A DNA stretch of 64,000 nt from Flavivirga aquimarina. GTDB lineage: Bacteria > Bacteroidota > Bacteroidia > Flavobacteriales > Flavobacteriaceae. The stretch covers positions 124,001-188,000 of the forward strand of contig NZ_JAUOEK010000184.1 in the NCBI RefSeq assembly GCF_030540835.1. Direction: 5' to 3'. The notes beneath the pieces were generated by a model that worked only from the letters and a program-made list of their open reading frames with translations, was not told the origin of the DNA and ran no database searches. The position numbers were made by a program, and so were the translations under genes. This document shows, piece by piece, positions 25,301 to 34,413 of this stretch (position 1 is the stretch's first letter; each line of letters opens with the position of its first letter).

Positions 25301-25725
25301 ACTTTGCCAGTAAAAATTATAATTTTGATGAAGCTCGTTTTAATCCAAAGTTATCCTATTTATTTAATGACAATTCCAGTTTTGATATATTTTATCAATA
25401 TTCCAGTAAAGACAATACTATTGGTGATTTAGAATCTTTAAAACAACAAAAATATGGTACTTCATTTACTTTTGCCAACAGTCAAAAAAGTGCCATAAAT
25501 GGGGAGTTTAACTATTTTTCAAATATTTTTAATGGAAATTCAAATACACCAGTTGCCTATCAAATGCTAGAAGGGTTACAACCTGGTAAAAACTTTACAT
25601 GGACTTTATTAGCTCAAAAAAAACTAACTACTTTTCTCGATCTTAATTTGAGTTATTTTGGAAGGAAAACAGAAACCAGTAAAACCATTCATACAGGCTC
25701 TATCCAATTAAAAGCCTACTTTTAG
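22303..25725 (+). CDS. Large outer-membrane beta-barrel-like protein of unknown function
   Basis: A 1140-residue exported protein (signal peptide ILIFLIGFCGFTQ). The N-terminal 90 residues form short beta-rich units. Residues about 145-230 contain GLTTSGSISRGVTIGNNQN and WNIRAGDIDLQNTDSYFASF. About 270-350 read like a beta-sandwich (YVNGIAVKRGEDQDYIIDYN, ITVDYQFSERNYSRF). An acidic DDDDNDG stretch near 525 may bind calcium. The rest has alternating aromatic strands and ends LKAYF, as outer-membrane barrels do. I do not recognise a named family; barrel topology is inferred. It is a single gene with no sorting tail. Confidence 0.7.
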   Translation: MKCIASILIFLIGFCGFTQEPTSNYKTIKVAVKNTIRIDSVSINPNSFSIKRKDNTVIDSTFYSVDFSKAILTFKKPVETDSIIINYLRFPNFLTKTYQQLDETIIVENNDNLNKLYKLSQPNDSKNFIPFDGLTTSGSISRGVTIGNNQNSVLNSELDLQITGKLNDKVSLRASIQDANIPLQESGYSQRLDEFDQVFIELFSDRWNIRAGDIDLQNTDSYFASFSKRVQGLSVNATLGSDTSQTNLFASGAIVRGQFTRSQFTAQEGNQGPYKLQGQNGELFVLIVSGSETVYVNGIAVKRGEDQDYIIDYNAGEIIFNATYPITSEMRITVDYQFSERNYSRFIAYGGGRYESDKLKIGVSVYSENDSKNQPLQQNLSEAQIQILSNAGDDISLMVAPSEIQEALNDNRILYRKELIGGIEAFVFSNNPDDELYRVTFTQVGANQGDYILSNTTAINNIYEFVGISQGDYAPIVQLVSPTKLQVAVINGNYKPSEKTNITFEASGSKNDLNLFSNLDDDDNDGFAGKLNIEQKLIKHDSLWSLSAFANTDYIQENFKTIERLYNAEFNRDWNLELPSENETVTNLGDQILFNSGFQMSHPEKGSINYQFEHLGYSNSFNGNRHVTNINLLFNKFKITSYSSFLNAHSNINTSTFLRSYNRITYGMQKSWVGARLAIEDNEQKDILTQTLTSLSQKFKSYEVFVGVGDSTKVFAEIGYKNRVNDSIRNNELQKVNTSNTFYLDSRLIQNKNTNLSLYANYRNLKNEDNDIEDERSINSRLQFNQKLFKQIVQWNTIFETNSGTLPQQDFTYVEVEAGQGTYTWIDYNGNGIQELEEFEIAQFQDQGKYIRVLLPNQVFIKTHQNRLSQTLTFNPSQWAVSKHKSKKFWSHFYNQISYLIDRKIKREGNSFNLNPFKNDEADQLGLQLNFRNVLFFNRGRQRYTTSYTYLDNTTRSILSIGFIENSLKSHQLNFNHKIAESWLINMLSSFNNNESISQNFASKNYNFDEARFNPKLSYLFNDNSSFDIFYQYSSKDNTIGDLESLKQQKYGTSFTFANSQKSAINGEFNYFSNIFNGNSNTPVAYQMLEGLQPGKNFTWTLLAQKKLTTFLDLNLSYFGRKTETSKTIHTGSIQLKAYF

Positions 25726-25755
25726 GACTGCTGCTCTTTAAACACCCTAATATAA

Positions 25756-25883
25756 GACACGAATTGCACTAATTTACACGAATCTATTACTCTATATAGT
25801 ATTAGTATTGAATATAAATACGAATCCTGAACCTGCATAGGTTATAAACAGGCTAATTAGTGAAGATTAGTGCAATTCGTGTC
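25756..25883. repeat. 18-bp perfect inverted repeat pair, 92 bp apart
   Basis: GACACGAATTGCACTAAT (25756-25773) is exactly repeated in inverse at 25866-25883. An inner AATTTACACGAATCT also resembles the motif. It lies in a convergent gap and looks like a short non-coding mobile or REP-like unit. Confidence 0.75.
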
Positions 25884-25929
25884 CTCCTCTATTATTTTAT
25901 TAGGTATATCAATTTCTGCATGAACACTT

Positions 25930-26847
25930 TTAGAAATGTAAATCATCTATTTTATCAAAAACCGAAATAATCACTTTTATAGCTTCTACATAAAATTCCG
26001 GATGAATGTTTTCATAATCATCTGTCGGTTCGTGATAATCTTTATGGTTTTCGACTCCAAAGTATAAAAACGGAATCCCTTTTTTATAAAAATTCGTATG
26101 GTCTGATGCATAGGTCCAGTTTTCTAAGTTATCATATCCATCATGTCCTGCAATGAGTTTAATCTTTTCAGAGTATTTATAATATTCAACTATATGTTTT
26201 AATTTTTTGCTACACTGTGCCCCAACAACATATAATTCATTTTTATTGCTCCTACTAATCATATCCATATTGATATTCATCTTAATTTTTTCCAATGGAA
26301 CAATTGAATTATTTACAAAATACCTCGACCCCTGTAACCCCAGCTCTTCTCCATCAAATGCTGCTAAAATAACCGAGTGTTTTGGGGGATTGTTTTTAAA
26401 GTACTCGCCAAAACCAAACAAAGCACTTAATCCAGAAGCATTATCATCAGCACCATTGTATACTACTCCATTTTTAACTCCCTCATGATCATAGTGAGCA
26501 CTAATAACTATATATTCACGAGGGTTTTCGGTGCCTTTTATAAGCCCTAAAACATTCGTTGTCTTATATTCTCTTCTCTTTTCTTCAAACAAGAAACGCT
26601 GTTCATAGCTTTTTCCTAATGGTAGAATACCTAGTGAATAAAATTGATTAATTATGTATTTTTTGGTTTTCAATGCACCTTTTGTCCCAGTTCTTCTACC
26701 CTCAAAAGCATCGGAAGATAATGATTTTAAATGCCTTAGTATAGACGTTTCGCAAAACAAGCTGGTGGTTTTTACATATGTTTGTGAATTTACATTTATA
26801 CTTAAAAAGTAAAATAAAAAAAATGGAATTAGGTATTTTATTTTCAT
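25930..26847 (-). CDS. Secreted M28-family zinc aminopeptidase
   Basis: A 305-residue exported peptidase (signal ending VNSQTY). The di-zinc site is readable: H118 and D120 in VISAHYDHEG, D134/D135 in NGADDNASG, the general base and ligand E167/E168 in FDGEELGLQG, D195 in NINMDMISRS, and the late His in DYHEPTDDY. It should remove N-terminal residues from peptides in the periplasm or medium. The size fits a single catalytic domain with no accessory domain. It is transcribed separately from the sdh operon behind a terminator. Confidence 0.93.
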   Translation of the reverse strand: MKIKYLIPFFLFYFLSINVNSQTYVKTTSLFCETSILRHLKSLSSDAFEGRRTGTKGALKTKKYIINQFYSLGILPLGKSYEQRFLFEEKRREYKTTNVLGLIKGTENPREYIVISAHYDHEGVKNGVVYNGADDNASGLSALFGFGEYFKNNPPKHSVILAAFDGEELGLQGSRYFVNNSIVPLEKIKMNINMDMISRSNKNELYVVGAQCSKKLKHIVEYYKYSEKIKLIAGHDGYDNLENWTYASDHTNFYKKGIPFLYFGVENHKDYHEPTDDYENIHPEFYVEAIKVIISVFDKIDDLHF

Positions 26848-26880
26848 TTGTTAGAGATTATTTCTTAAATCTAAACAAAA

Positions 26881-26904
26881 AAACCCAAGCTAGTGCTTGG
26901 GTTT
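26881..26904 (-). terminator. Intrinsic terminator of the sdh operon
   Basis: A perfect 10-bp stem AAACCCAAGC / GCTTGGGTTT with loop TAGT, and T-rich flanks on both strands. It lies 30 bp past the sdhB stop on the minus strand. Confidence 0.9.
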
Positions 26905-26933
26905 TTAAATATTTATGATGTATGGCTAAAATT

Positions 26934-27677
26934 TCATGATATACTAGCCTTCATTAATTCCCTATTCATACGTGCAATATTCTCTAAAGAAATCCCTTTA
27001 GGGCATTCAATTTCGCAAGCGCCTGTATTTGTACAGTTACCAAAGCCTTCTAAATCCATTTGAGCCACCATATTACGTACACGATCTGCTGCTTCTACTT
27101 GTCCTTGAGGCAACAAAGCATATTGTGATACTTTAGCTCCTACAAATAACATCGCAGATGAATTTTTACAAGTAGCGACACAGGCACCACACCCAATACA
27201 TGTAGCTGCATCCATAGCCTCGTCTGCTGCATGTTTAGAAATTGGAATAGCGTTTGCATCCTGAGTATTTCCGGATGTATTCACAGAAATATACCCTCCC
27301 GCTTGCTGAATACGCTCAAAAGCCATTCTATCTACTATTAAATCTTTTATCACAGGAAATGCTGCCGCTCTAAATGGTTCAATAGTAATAGTGTCACCAT
27401 CTTTAAACATACGCATGTGTAATTGGCATGTTGTTACGCCTCTATCTGGCCCATGAGCTTCTCCATTGATATACATCGAACACATGCCACAAATACCTTC
27501 GCGACAATCGTGATCGAAAGCTACAGGTTCTTCACCGGTGTTGACTAATTGTTCATTCAAAACATCCATCATTTCTAAAAAAGACATATGTTCTGATATA
27601 TCAGTAACTTTATAATCGACCATTTGACCCTTTGCATTTGAGTCTTTTTGTCTCCAAATTTTAAGTGTTAAATTCAT
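26934..27677 (-). CDS. sdhB: Succinate dehydrogenase / fumarate reductase iron-sulfur subunit
   Basis: A 247-residue electron-transfer subunit. The 2Fe-2S cysteines lie in [18 protein letters not shown] and TTCQLHMR; the 4Fe-4S motif is [11 protein letters not shown], and the last cluster uses the [14 protein letters not shown] region. It passes electrons from the FAD of SdhA to the quinone at SdhC. In this operon it is separated from sdhA by a four-helix-bundle gene. Clusters would come from SUF. Complete, with normal length. Confidence 0.96.
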   Translation of the reverse strand: MNLTLKIWRQKDSNAKGQMVDYKVTDISEHMSFLEMMDVLNEQLVNTGEEPVAFDHDCREGICGMCSMYINGEAHGPDRGVTTCQLHMRMFKDGDTITIEPFRAAAFPVIKDLIVDRMAFERIQQAGGYISVNTSGNTQDANAIPISKHAADEAMDAATCIGCGACVATCKNSSAMLFVGAKVSQYALLPQGQVEAADRVRNMVAQMDLEGFGNCTNTGACEIECPKGISLENIARMNRELMKASIS

Positions 27678-27684
27678 TTTCTTA

Positions 27685-28154
27685 TAGTTATTTAGTTATT
27701 TAGTTATTGGACTGTGATTTTATGACACAAATCTTATTTAACTTAATAACTTTATTTTTCTTTCTGACTCATTAAATATTTAATATATCCATTTAAAATC
27801 AAAAGAGTTTTATTATGTATTGTTCTTAATTCATTTAAATTTTCTTCTGAAATATAGCCTTCATCAAAAGCTATAATTCCATGATCGAGAGTTTCAAACA
27901 AAGAGCCTCTAGCTATTCTACAAAACTGAATATTCTCTTGATAATGAAATCTTCCATATCCTTCAGAGATATTATTTCCAACAGAACGTGATGAACGTTT
28001 AATTTGATCAATAAGAGCAAATTTCTCAGAATTAGGGATCTTATTAATTATTTGGGTTTTTACAAATAATCTTAAATTTCTTGCTTCTTTCCAACAAGCC
28101 AATTCTTCAAAAGATTTAAAGTTACTCACCTAATAACTAAATAATTAATAACTA
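27685..28154. repeat. Inverted-repeat-bounded insert between sdhA and sdhB
   Basis: Arms at 27685-27710 (TAGTTATTTAGTTATTTAGT and 6 more) and 28130-28154 match in inverse at 23 of 25 positions with one gap. The right arm contains the sdhA stop codon and touches the start codon of the enclosed four-helix-bundle gene; the left arm ends 7 bp from the sdhB ATG. So the whole sdhA-sdhB spacer is one bounded unit. Confidence 0.7.
27752..28129 (-). CDS. Four-helix-bundle protein (23S rRNA intervening-sequence type)
   Basis: A 125-residue protein with a GTG start, all-helical, with the family marks FEELACWKEARNLRLFV, SEKFALIDQIKRSSRSVGNNISEGYGR and ARGSLFETLDHGIIA. Members are encoded in rRNA intervening sequences or as single genes and bind nucleic acid; the related Avd protein is basic and pentameric. 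The role here is unknown. It lies between sdhA and sdhB, which are normally adjacent, and is bounded by inverted repeats. A second, divergent copy lies in the suf region at 44679. Confidence 0.88.
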   Translation of the reverse strand: MSNFKSFEELACWKEARNLRLFVKTQIINKIPNSEKFALIDQIKRSSRSVGNNISEGYGRFHYQENIQFCRIARGSLFETLDHGIIAFDEGYISEENLNELRTIHNKTLLILNGYIKYLMSQKEK

Positions 28155-30164
28155 TTTATAAGATCTCTGCTTCAATTCAATATCTTTAAATTCTAATTCT
28201 TCCTTATGTAAAACGGCATCTGCAGGCTCTCCTTTATATTCCCAAGCAGAAACAAAGGCAAAATCTTTATCATTACGTTTTGCTTCTCCCTTTTGCTCGC
28301 CGTCTAATTCTACAGACTCTTCTCTAAAATGACCTCCGCAAGATTCTTCTCTTACTAAAGCATCTTTAGCAAATAGCTCACCTAATTCTAAAAAGTCGGC
28401 TACACGACCTGCTTTTTCGAGTTCTGGATTCATTTCATTTGCATTTCCAGGAACTTTTACTTCTTTCCAGAATTCTTCACGAATGGCTTTTATTTCCGCC
28501 ATAGCTTCTTTTAAACCTTTTTCATTACGCGCCATTCCTACTTTATCCCACATTACTTTCCCAAGTCGTTTGTGGAAATAATCTACAGATTTTGTTCCTT
28601 TATTATTGATAAAGAAATCGACGCGATCCTTTACTTCTTTTTCAGCTTCATCAAATTCCTTAGTATCTGTTGGTATTTTTCCTGTACGAATATCATCTGA
28701 TAAATAATCACCAATAGTATATGGTAATACAAAATAACCATCAGCTAACCCTTGCATTAAAGCAGAAGCACCCAGTCTGTTTGCTCCATGGTCTGAGAAA
28801 TTCGCTTCACCTATACAATAACAACCCGGAATGGTAGTCATTAAATTATAATCAACCCAAACACCTCCCATTGTATAGTGAGTTGCTGGATAAATCATCA
28901 TAGGTGTTTTGTATGGATTCTCATCAACAATTTTCTCATACATTTGGAATAGGTTTCCATATTTGGCTTCCACAATCGCTTGACCTAGTTCGTATACTTT
29001 TTCTTCGGAAGGGTTTGTTATATTATGAATCTTAGCTTGTTCTTTTCCATAACGCGTAATAGCAGATTTAAAATCTAAATAGACCGCTTCACCAGTAGCA
29101 TTAACACCATAACCCTCATCACAACGTTCTTTTGCTGCTCTAGATGCCACATCACGAGGCACTAAGTTTCCAAAGGCTGGGTAACGTCTTTCTAAGTAAT
29201 AATCTCTTTCTTCTTCAGACAAATCGGTTGGTTTCTTACGCCCCTCTCTAATTGCCATAACATCGTCCATATTTTTAGGAACCCAAATACGTCCATCGTT
29301 ACGCAAAGATTCAGACATCAATGTTAATTTGGATTGATAATCTCCAGATCGCGGAATACATGTTGGGTGAATTTGTGTGTAACAAGGGTTTGCAAAATAT
29401 GCGCCTTTTTTATGAATTTTCCAAGCAGCCGTAGCATTACTTCCCATAGCGTTGGTTGACAAGAAATATACATTTCCGTATCCTCCGGATGCAACAACTA
29501 CTGCATGTGCCGAATGTCTTTCAATCTCACCGGTTATTAAATTACGAGCAATGATTCCTCTGGCCTTACCATCTACTTTTACAACATCAAGCATTTCGTG
29601 ACGGTTAAACATCTCTATTTTACCACGAGCAATTTGTCTATTCATTGCAGAATACGCTCCTAATAACAATTGCTGACCTGTTTGCCCTTTAGCATAAAAT
29701 GTTCTTGACACCAACACACCACCAAACGAACGGTTATCTAATAGCCCACCATAGTCACGTGCAAAAGGAACGCCTTGTGCGACACATTGGTCAATTATAT
29801 TTGCAGACACTTCTGCTAAACGATACACATTTGCTTCTCTAGAACGGTAATCACCACCTTTTACAGTATCGTAAAATAATCTATATGTTGAATCGCCATC
29901 ACCTTGATAGTTTTTTGCAGCATTAATACCTCCTTGCGCTGCAATTGAGTGTGCACGACGTGGAGAGTCCTGATAAGCAAATGCTTTTACATTATATCCT
30001 AACTCTGCTAAGGTTGCTGCGGCAGAGCCACCTGCTAAACCTGTACCTACTACAATAATATCTATATGACGTTTGTTTGCAGGGTTTACTAAATCGATAT
30101 GATTTTTATAATCTGTCCATTTATCTTTAATTGGACCTTTTGGTACTTTTGAATCTAAAGCCAT
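28152..30164 (-). CDS. sdhA: Succinate dehydrogenase / fumarate reductase flavoprotein subunit
   Basis: A 670-residue catalytic subunit oxidising succinate to fumarate. Seen: the FAD-binding [20 protein letters not shown], the covalent FAD histidine in [14 protein letters not shown] (about 71-84), and the substrate-site blocks [28 protein letters not shown] and [12 protein letters not shown]. It is the longer Bacteroidetes-type form that pairs with a single cytochrome b subunit. It starts 15 bp after sdhC. The stop codon lies inside one arm of an inverted repeat that leads into the four-helix-bundle gene. Confidence 0.97.
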   Translation of the reverse strand: MALDSKVPKGPIKDKWTDYKNHIDLVNPANKRHIDIIVVGTGLAGGSAAATLAELGYNVKAFAYQDSPRRAHSIAAQGGINAAKNYQGDGDSTYRLFYDTVKGGDYRSREANVYRLAEVSANIIDQCVAQGVPFARDYGGLLDNRSFGGVLVSRTFYAKGQTGQQLLLGAYSAMNRQIARGKIEMFNRHEMLDVVKVDGKARGIIARNLITGEIERHSAHAVVVASGGYGNVYFLSTNAMGSNATAAWKIHKKGAYFANPCYTQIHPTCIPRSGDYQSKLTLMSESLRNDGRIWVPKNMDDVMAIREGRKKPTDLSEEERDYYLERRYPAFGNLVPRDVASRAAKERCDEGYGVNATGEAVYLDFKSAITRYGKEQAKIHNITNPSEEKVYELGQAIVEAKYGNLFQMYEKIVDENPYKTPMMIYPATHYTMGGVWVDYNLMTTIPGCYCIGEANFSDHGANRLGASALMQGLADGYFVLPYTIGDYLSDDIRTGKIPTDTKEFDEAEKEVKDRVDFFINNKGTKSVDYFHKRLGKVMWDKVGMARNEKGLKEAMAEIKAIREEFWKEVKVPGNANEMNPELEKAGRVADFLELGELFAKDALVREESCGGHFREESVELDGEQKGEAKRNDKDFAFVSAWEYKGEPADAVLHKEELEFKDIELKQRSYK

Positions 30165-30179
30165 ATTAATTCTTTAAGA

Positions 30180-30851
30180 TTAATGGTTAAAATGATGAAC
30201 AAGTGCAATAATTATAAACCCTAATGGAATAATAATAGAATATAATTTTCCAAAAGTTTGCATCTTCTTTTTGCGACCTGCGGTCACACCCATAGATTGA
30301 AATGCAGAAGTGAAACCATGTGCTAAGTGCAGCCCCAATAAAACAAATGCTACAACATATGCTCCCACTCTCAAAGGATTATGGAACTTCTCTACTAATT
30401 CATGAAAGTATCTAAAACCACCATCGTGCATCCCAGACATATCTCCCTGAATATATTTAGTATTTATTTCCGGAAACCAGAAATCTATAAAATGAAGTAC
30501 AATAAAGGCTAATATAACCAGCCCACTATAAATCATATTTCTGCTCATCCAAGTAGAGTTTGCAGCACCATTGTTTTTAGCGTATGCAACGCCTTTCGCT
30601 TTCTTATTCTTAAGTTCTAATACAAATCCCATTACAAAATGGAATACAACACCGAATATTAAAACTGGCTGTAATGCAAATTGAACTAAAGGATTTGTTC
30701 CCATAAAATGGGATAGCTCGTTAAAAATATCTTCACTGAACAAAGATGTGATATTTACTGCTAAATGTATTATTAAGAAAAACATGAGGAAGAGAGCAGA
30801 AAGTGCCATAGCCACCTTTCTTCCTATCGAAGATTTAAAAAATCCACTCAT
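30180..30851 (-). CDS. sdhC: Succinate dehydrogenase cytochrome b558-type subunit
   Basis: A 223-residue membrane anchor with five hydrophobic helices (about 10-33, 55-77, 105-123, 155-175, 200-220). Histidines in FLIIHLAVN, FHFVMGF, LHFIDFW and LLGLHLAHGF are placed to bind two b hemes. This is the single-subunit type B anchor that reduces or oxidises menaquinone. It is the first gene of sdhC-sdhA-[four-helix bundle]-sdhB. Confidence 0.94.
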   Translation of the reverse strand: MSGFFKSSIGRKVAMALSALFLMFFLIIHLAVNITSLFSEDIFNELSHFMGTNPLVQFALQPVLIFGVVFHFVMGFVLELKNKKAKGVAYAKNNGAANSTWMSRNMIYSGLVILAFIVLHFIDFWFPEINTKYIQGDMSGMHDGGFRYFHELVEKFHNPLRVGAYVVAFVLLGLHLAHGFTSAFQSMGVTAGRKKKMQTFGKLYSIIIPLGFIIIALVHHFNH

Positions 30852-31012
30852 TATTTATTTAATTTAGATATAGAGTGTAAAGATAATTTACATTAAATTC
30901 ATAGGCAAAAAGTTATTGCCTTAAATTCTAATTTAGAATAATTATAAGTTAAGTAGTAATACTTAGTTTTTGAAAATTGTTTTTAAGTATTTTCTCAAAA
31001 AACAAGTCATGT

Positions 31013-32860
31013 TTACTTTATAACTATTTTTTTAGTAATCATCGCATTTTCAGAATGAATGTTTACAAAATAAATGCCATTAGAGATCCCCGCTAAACTA
31101 ATAACCTTTGTCCTTGAGGTGTTAGAAGTATCGTATTCAGAAATAAGCCTTCCGCTAACATCATAAATGGCAGCTTTTTCTAAGTTTATAAACGATGCAT
31201 TTTTAATGAAGAATTGTTCTTTTGCTGGATTAGGAAATATAGTAATTGCACTTTCTAATTCATCTTCATCTACACTTAATCCACAGTTATATGTTGACAT
31301 AGACGACTTTCCAGAAAAACATGAAAAGCCAGCAGGGCCAGGAACACTAGATTCACTTCTACTTTGCACATTATTTGCTGCAATAATATTATTTGCAGAT
31401 AAAACCCTAAGCTGTTCAGACGGACCAATATTAAAATGCATTACATCATTATCTGTATCAATAACATGACCTAATTGGTGTGCATGACCTAATTCGTGAA
31501 GCGCTACACTCTCAAAATCAAACGCCGCACCTGGAAAACCACTGCCATAATACCAAGTCTCTCCGTCATCAAACACTATATCTATTTCTGTGGGGTAAGA
31601 TTGAAAATTAGCCAAAGAGGTTCCACATCCCGAAAAAGAATACGAGGTTTGCCCAAGTGTTCCAGCAGGTAATTCAGACCCATTGTCAAACCTAATAACA
31701 TTTGTTTCATCTAAATCTGCTACATCTACAGGAGTAACATCTCCTATAGTAAAGTTTACACCTGTCTCACAACGCCACGTTTCTAAAGCAGATAAAAAGG
31801 CAGCTTTAGCGCCTGATTCTTCAATGTCAGCATCAAAACTTGTTTCCATTTGCCAAATATAACCTCCACTTCCATCGTTATCAACATGTCTAGTAGGGTA
31901 TGCATAGTTGTTTGTTTCTCCAGCTATGGTTAACTCAAATATCCCATTAAGTTCAGAAGATGTAACTGTTAGGTCTGTGGAAGAATCAATAATATTTGAA
32001 TTTGCATCAGTTACTCGAATATTTCCAGTTCCTGCTTCAGAAGGAACTTCAACCGTAATAGAGGTAGAAGTCCAATTAGTTACTTGTGTGTCTAAAGCAT
32101 CTATATAATCAGGAGACCCCATATCTTCACCTCCAGAATCGGCATTTCTAAAACTAACTTTACCTTGAGTACTACCAAAATCACCAGAAGCTCCTCCAGG
32201 GATAGTAATGGTTATAGTAGATTTTGTTCCAGCTGAAACAGTTGTTGGAGAAAAAGATATAGCAGTTGGTATTAAAACACTCTTCTTTTGACTCAATTTT
32301 TTACTTACACTTTTTACATCAAAAGAAGTTATCTCTTTATAGTCTGATTTTGTATGTTTAATTATTTCTTGATAAAATGTATTGGTAATCCCTTTTTTAT
32401 TATTGAAAAAATTTACGGCAATATCATCATATAGATTATATTTATAAAAACCTTGTAAAGAACTATATACACTAAAATATTTACTAGCAGTTTTGTTTTC
32501 TTTTGAAACAGAAATATTATTATCAAATAAGGTAAACATTCCTAGATCATCAACATTTAATTTTAAACTATGTGTTACTATTTGATAGTTTAATCCAATT
32601 GTACCTCCTTTTGTTATTACTTCAACACTAGATACTGGCTCTCCTTTAAAAACTTTATATATTTCAATTGTATTAGATGTGTAGATATTATTATCTATAC
32701 CTCTGAATGCCTTTTTCGAGATAACCTTCCCTTCTACTACTAAACTGGAATTTTCAATTTGCTGTTTCAAAGGTATTTCTCTTAGCATTGTTTGAGACAA
32801 CAAAAGCTCAGAATTAAACAGCATTAAAACTATAATGATTATAAATACATTTCTTTTCAT
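31013..32860 (-). CDS. T9SS-exported zinc metalloprotease with IPT/TIG-like domain
   Basis: A 615-residue multidomain protein. A signal peptide ends near LLLSQ; about 30-190 is a pro-region; about 200-300 is an IPT/TIG-like beta-sandwich (ISFSPTTVSAGTKSTITI). About 305-490 is a matrixin-like protease with HELGHAHQLGH at 455-465 (zinc histidines, Glu456 catalytic). About 538-615 is a Por secretion tail (IFPNPAKEQFFI, YDVSGRLI, GIYFVNI, KKIVIK), the type A sorting signal for type IX secretion. It is a secreted digestive or surface protease. Single gene, complete. Confidence 0.92.
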   Translation of the reverse strand: MKRNVFIIIIVLMLFNSELLLSQTMLREIPLKQQIENSSLVVEGKVISKKAFRGIDNNIYTSNTIEIYKVFKGEPVSSVEVITKGGTIGLNYQIVTHSLKLNVDDLGMFTLFDNNISVSKENKTASKYFSVYSSLQGFYKYNLYDDIAVNFFNNKKGITNTFYQEIIKHTKSDYKEITSFDVKSVSKKLSQKKSVLIPTAISFSPTTVSAGTKSTITITIPGGASGDFGSTQGKVSFRNADSGGEDMGSPDYIDALDTQVTNWTSTSITVEVPSEAGTGNIRVTDANSNIIDSSTDLTVTSSELNGIFELTIAGETNNYAYPTRHVDNDGSGGYIWQMETSFDADIEESGAKAAFLSALETWRCETGVNFTIGDVTPVDVADLDETNVIRFDNGSELPAGTLGQTSYSFSGCGTSLANFQSYPTEIDIVFDDGETWYYGSGFPGAAFDFESVALHELGHAHQLGHVIDTDNDVMHFNIGPSEQLRVLSANNIIAANNVQSRSESSVPGPAGFSCFSGKSSMSTYNCGLSVDEDELESAITIFPNPAKEQFFIKNASFINLEKAAIYDVSGRLISEYDTSNTSRTKVISLAGISNGIYFVNIHSENAMITKKIVIK

Positions 32861-33058
32861 ACAAGTAATTTTGTGGGAGCCTTAAACTATATACACTATA
32901 ACACAATCTTTAGACTATAATTTATTAATGAGAAATACACTTATGTAAAAACCATGTTAAGCCAGCAATTCTATCAAATATAACAAATTATAATTATAAC
33001 ATAAGATTTCGTTAGTTTTGTTACATCTAACAACAAAGACTTAAAATATTTTCTTACA

Positions 33059-34351
33059 ATGAAATACCTTCCTATAAATAACAAACTCTTTATAAAAAAC
33101 AGAAAAAACTTTACTTCTAACATGAAACCTAATAGTTTGGCTGTTTTTAACTCAAATGACATCTATCCTATAAGTGCTGATAGCACCATGCCTTTTGAAC
33201 AACACAGAGACATCTTCTATCTAAGTGGTGTGGATCAGGAAGAAAGTATTTTGATGTTATTTCCAGATTGTCCAAAAGAAAAACATCGTGAAATATTATT
33301 TTTAAAAGAAACCAATGAGCATATTGCTATTTGGGAAGGCGAAAAACTAACTAAAGAAAAAGCTTTCGAAACTAGTGGTATTAAAACTGTTTATTGGCTA
33401 CAAGACATGGAGAAAATCATGTTTGAAATTATGACACAGTGTGATACTATTTATATAAATACCAACGAGCATTATAGAGCCAATGTAGAAACCGAAACCC
33501 GGGAAGACCGTTTTACAAAATGGTTAAAAGAAAAATACCCGGCGCATGCTGTTGCAAAAAGCAATCCTATTTTACAAAAGCTTCGCTCTGTAAAAGACCC
33601 CATTGAAATAGATCTAATTCAACAGGCCTGTAATATTACCGAAAAAGGATTTAGACGTATTTTAAATTTTGTTAAACCCGGTATTTGGGAATATGAAATT
33701 GAAGCTGAGTTTATGCATGAATTTTTGAGAAATCGCTCTAAGAAATTTGCTTACACCCCAATTGTTGCCTCAGGAAATAATGCGAATGTATTGCATTATA
33801 TAGAAAACAATCAGCAATGTAAAGCGGGCGACTTAATATTGATGGATGTAGGTGCAGAATATGCCAATTATTCTAGTGACATGACACGTAGTGTCCCTGT
33901 TTCGGGAAAATTTACTCCAAGACAAAAAAACGTTTACAATGCTGTAAATAGAGTGAAAAATGAAGCTACAAAAATGTTAACTCCCGGAACGGTTTGGGCA
34001 GATTATCATGAAGAAGTTGGCAAAATAATGACCCATGAATTATTAGGTTTAGGACTTATAGATAAAGCCGATGTACAAAACGAAAACCCCGAATGGCCAG
34101 CTTACAAAAAATATTTTATGCATGGCACGAGCCACCATATGGGATTAGACACTCATGACTATGGCATTTTAACAGAACCTATGCAAACCAATATGGTATT
34201 TACGGTAGAACCCGGTATTTATATTCCAGAAGAAGGTTTTGGCATACGTTTAGAGGACGATGTAGTTATTCAAGAACATGGAGAGCCATTTAATTTAATG
34301 AGACATATCCCTATTGAAGCAGATGAGATAGAAGACATTATGAATTCATAA
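33059..34351 (+). CDS. pepP: Xaa-Pro aminopeptidase (aminopeptidase P)
   Basis: A 430-residue M24 peptidase that removes an N-terminal residue before proline. The N-terminal domain (1-170) is creatinase-like. The pita-bread domain holds the di-manganese ligands: two Asp in LMDVGAEYANYSSDMTRS (about 262 and 273), His in HGTSHHMGLDTHD (about 354), and Glu in FTVEPGIYIP and IRLEDD. It is probably cytosolic since no signal is seen. A TAGTTTTG -7-like box lies at 33013-33020. It shares a bidirectional terminator with convergent lysC. Confidence 0.95.
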   Translation: MKYLPINNKLFIKNRKNFTSNMKPNSLAVFNSNDIYPISADSTMPFEQHRDIFYLSGVDQEESILMLFPDCPKEKHREILFLKETNEHIAIWEGEKLTKEKAFETSGIKTVYWLQDMEKIMFEIMTQCDTIYINTNEHYRANVETETREDRFTKWLKEKYPAHAVAKSNPILQKLRSVKDPIEIDLIQQACNITEKGFRRILNFVKPGIWEYEIEAEFMHEFLRNRSKKFAYTPIVASGNNANVLHYIENNQQCKAGDLILMDVGAEYANYSSDMTRSVPVSGKFTPRQKNVYNAVNRVKNEATKMLTPGTVWADYHEEVGKIMTHELLGLGLIDKADVQNENPEWPAYKKYFMHGTSHHMGLDTHDYGILTEPMQTNMVFTVEPGIYIPEEGFGIRLEDDVVIQEHGEPFNLMRHIPIEADEIEDIMNS

Positions 34352-34361
34352 AATAAAGAAG

Positions 34362-34388
34362 AAAGGGTCGTTTAAAAACGACCCTTTT
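34362..34388. terminator. Bidirectional terminator between pepP and lysC
   Basis: A 12-bp stem (AAAGGGTCGTTT and AAACGACCCTTT) with a 2-nt centre. It lies 10 bp after the pepP stop and about 25 bp after the convergent lysC stop, with suitable A/T flanks. Confidence 0.85.
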
Positions 34389-34413
34389 GCTAGCAATACT
34401 AAAATATTGTAAT

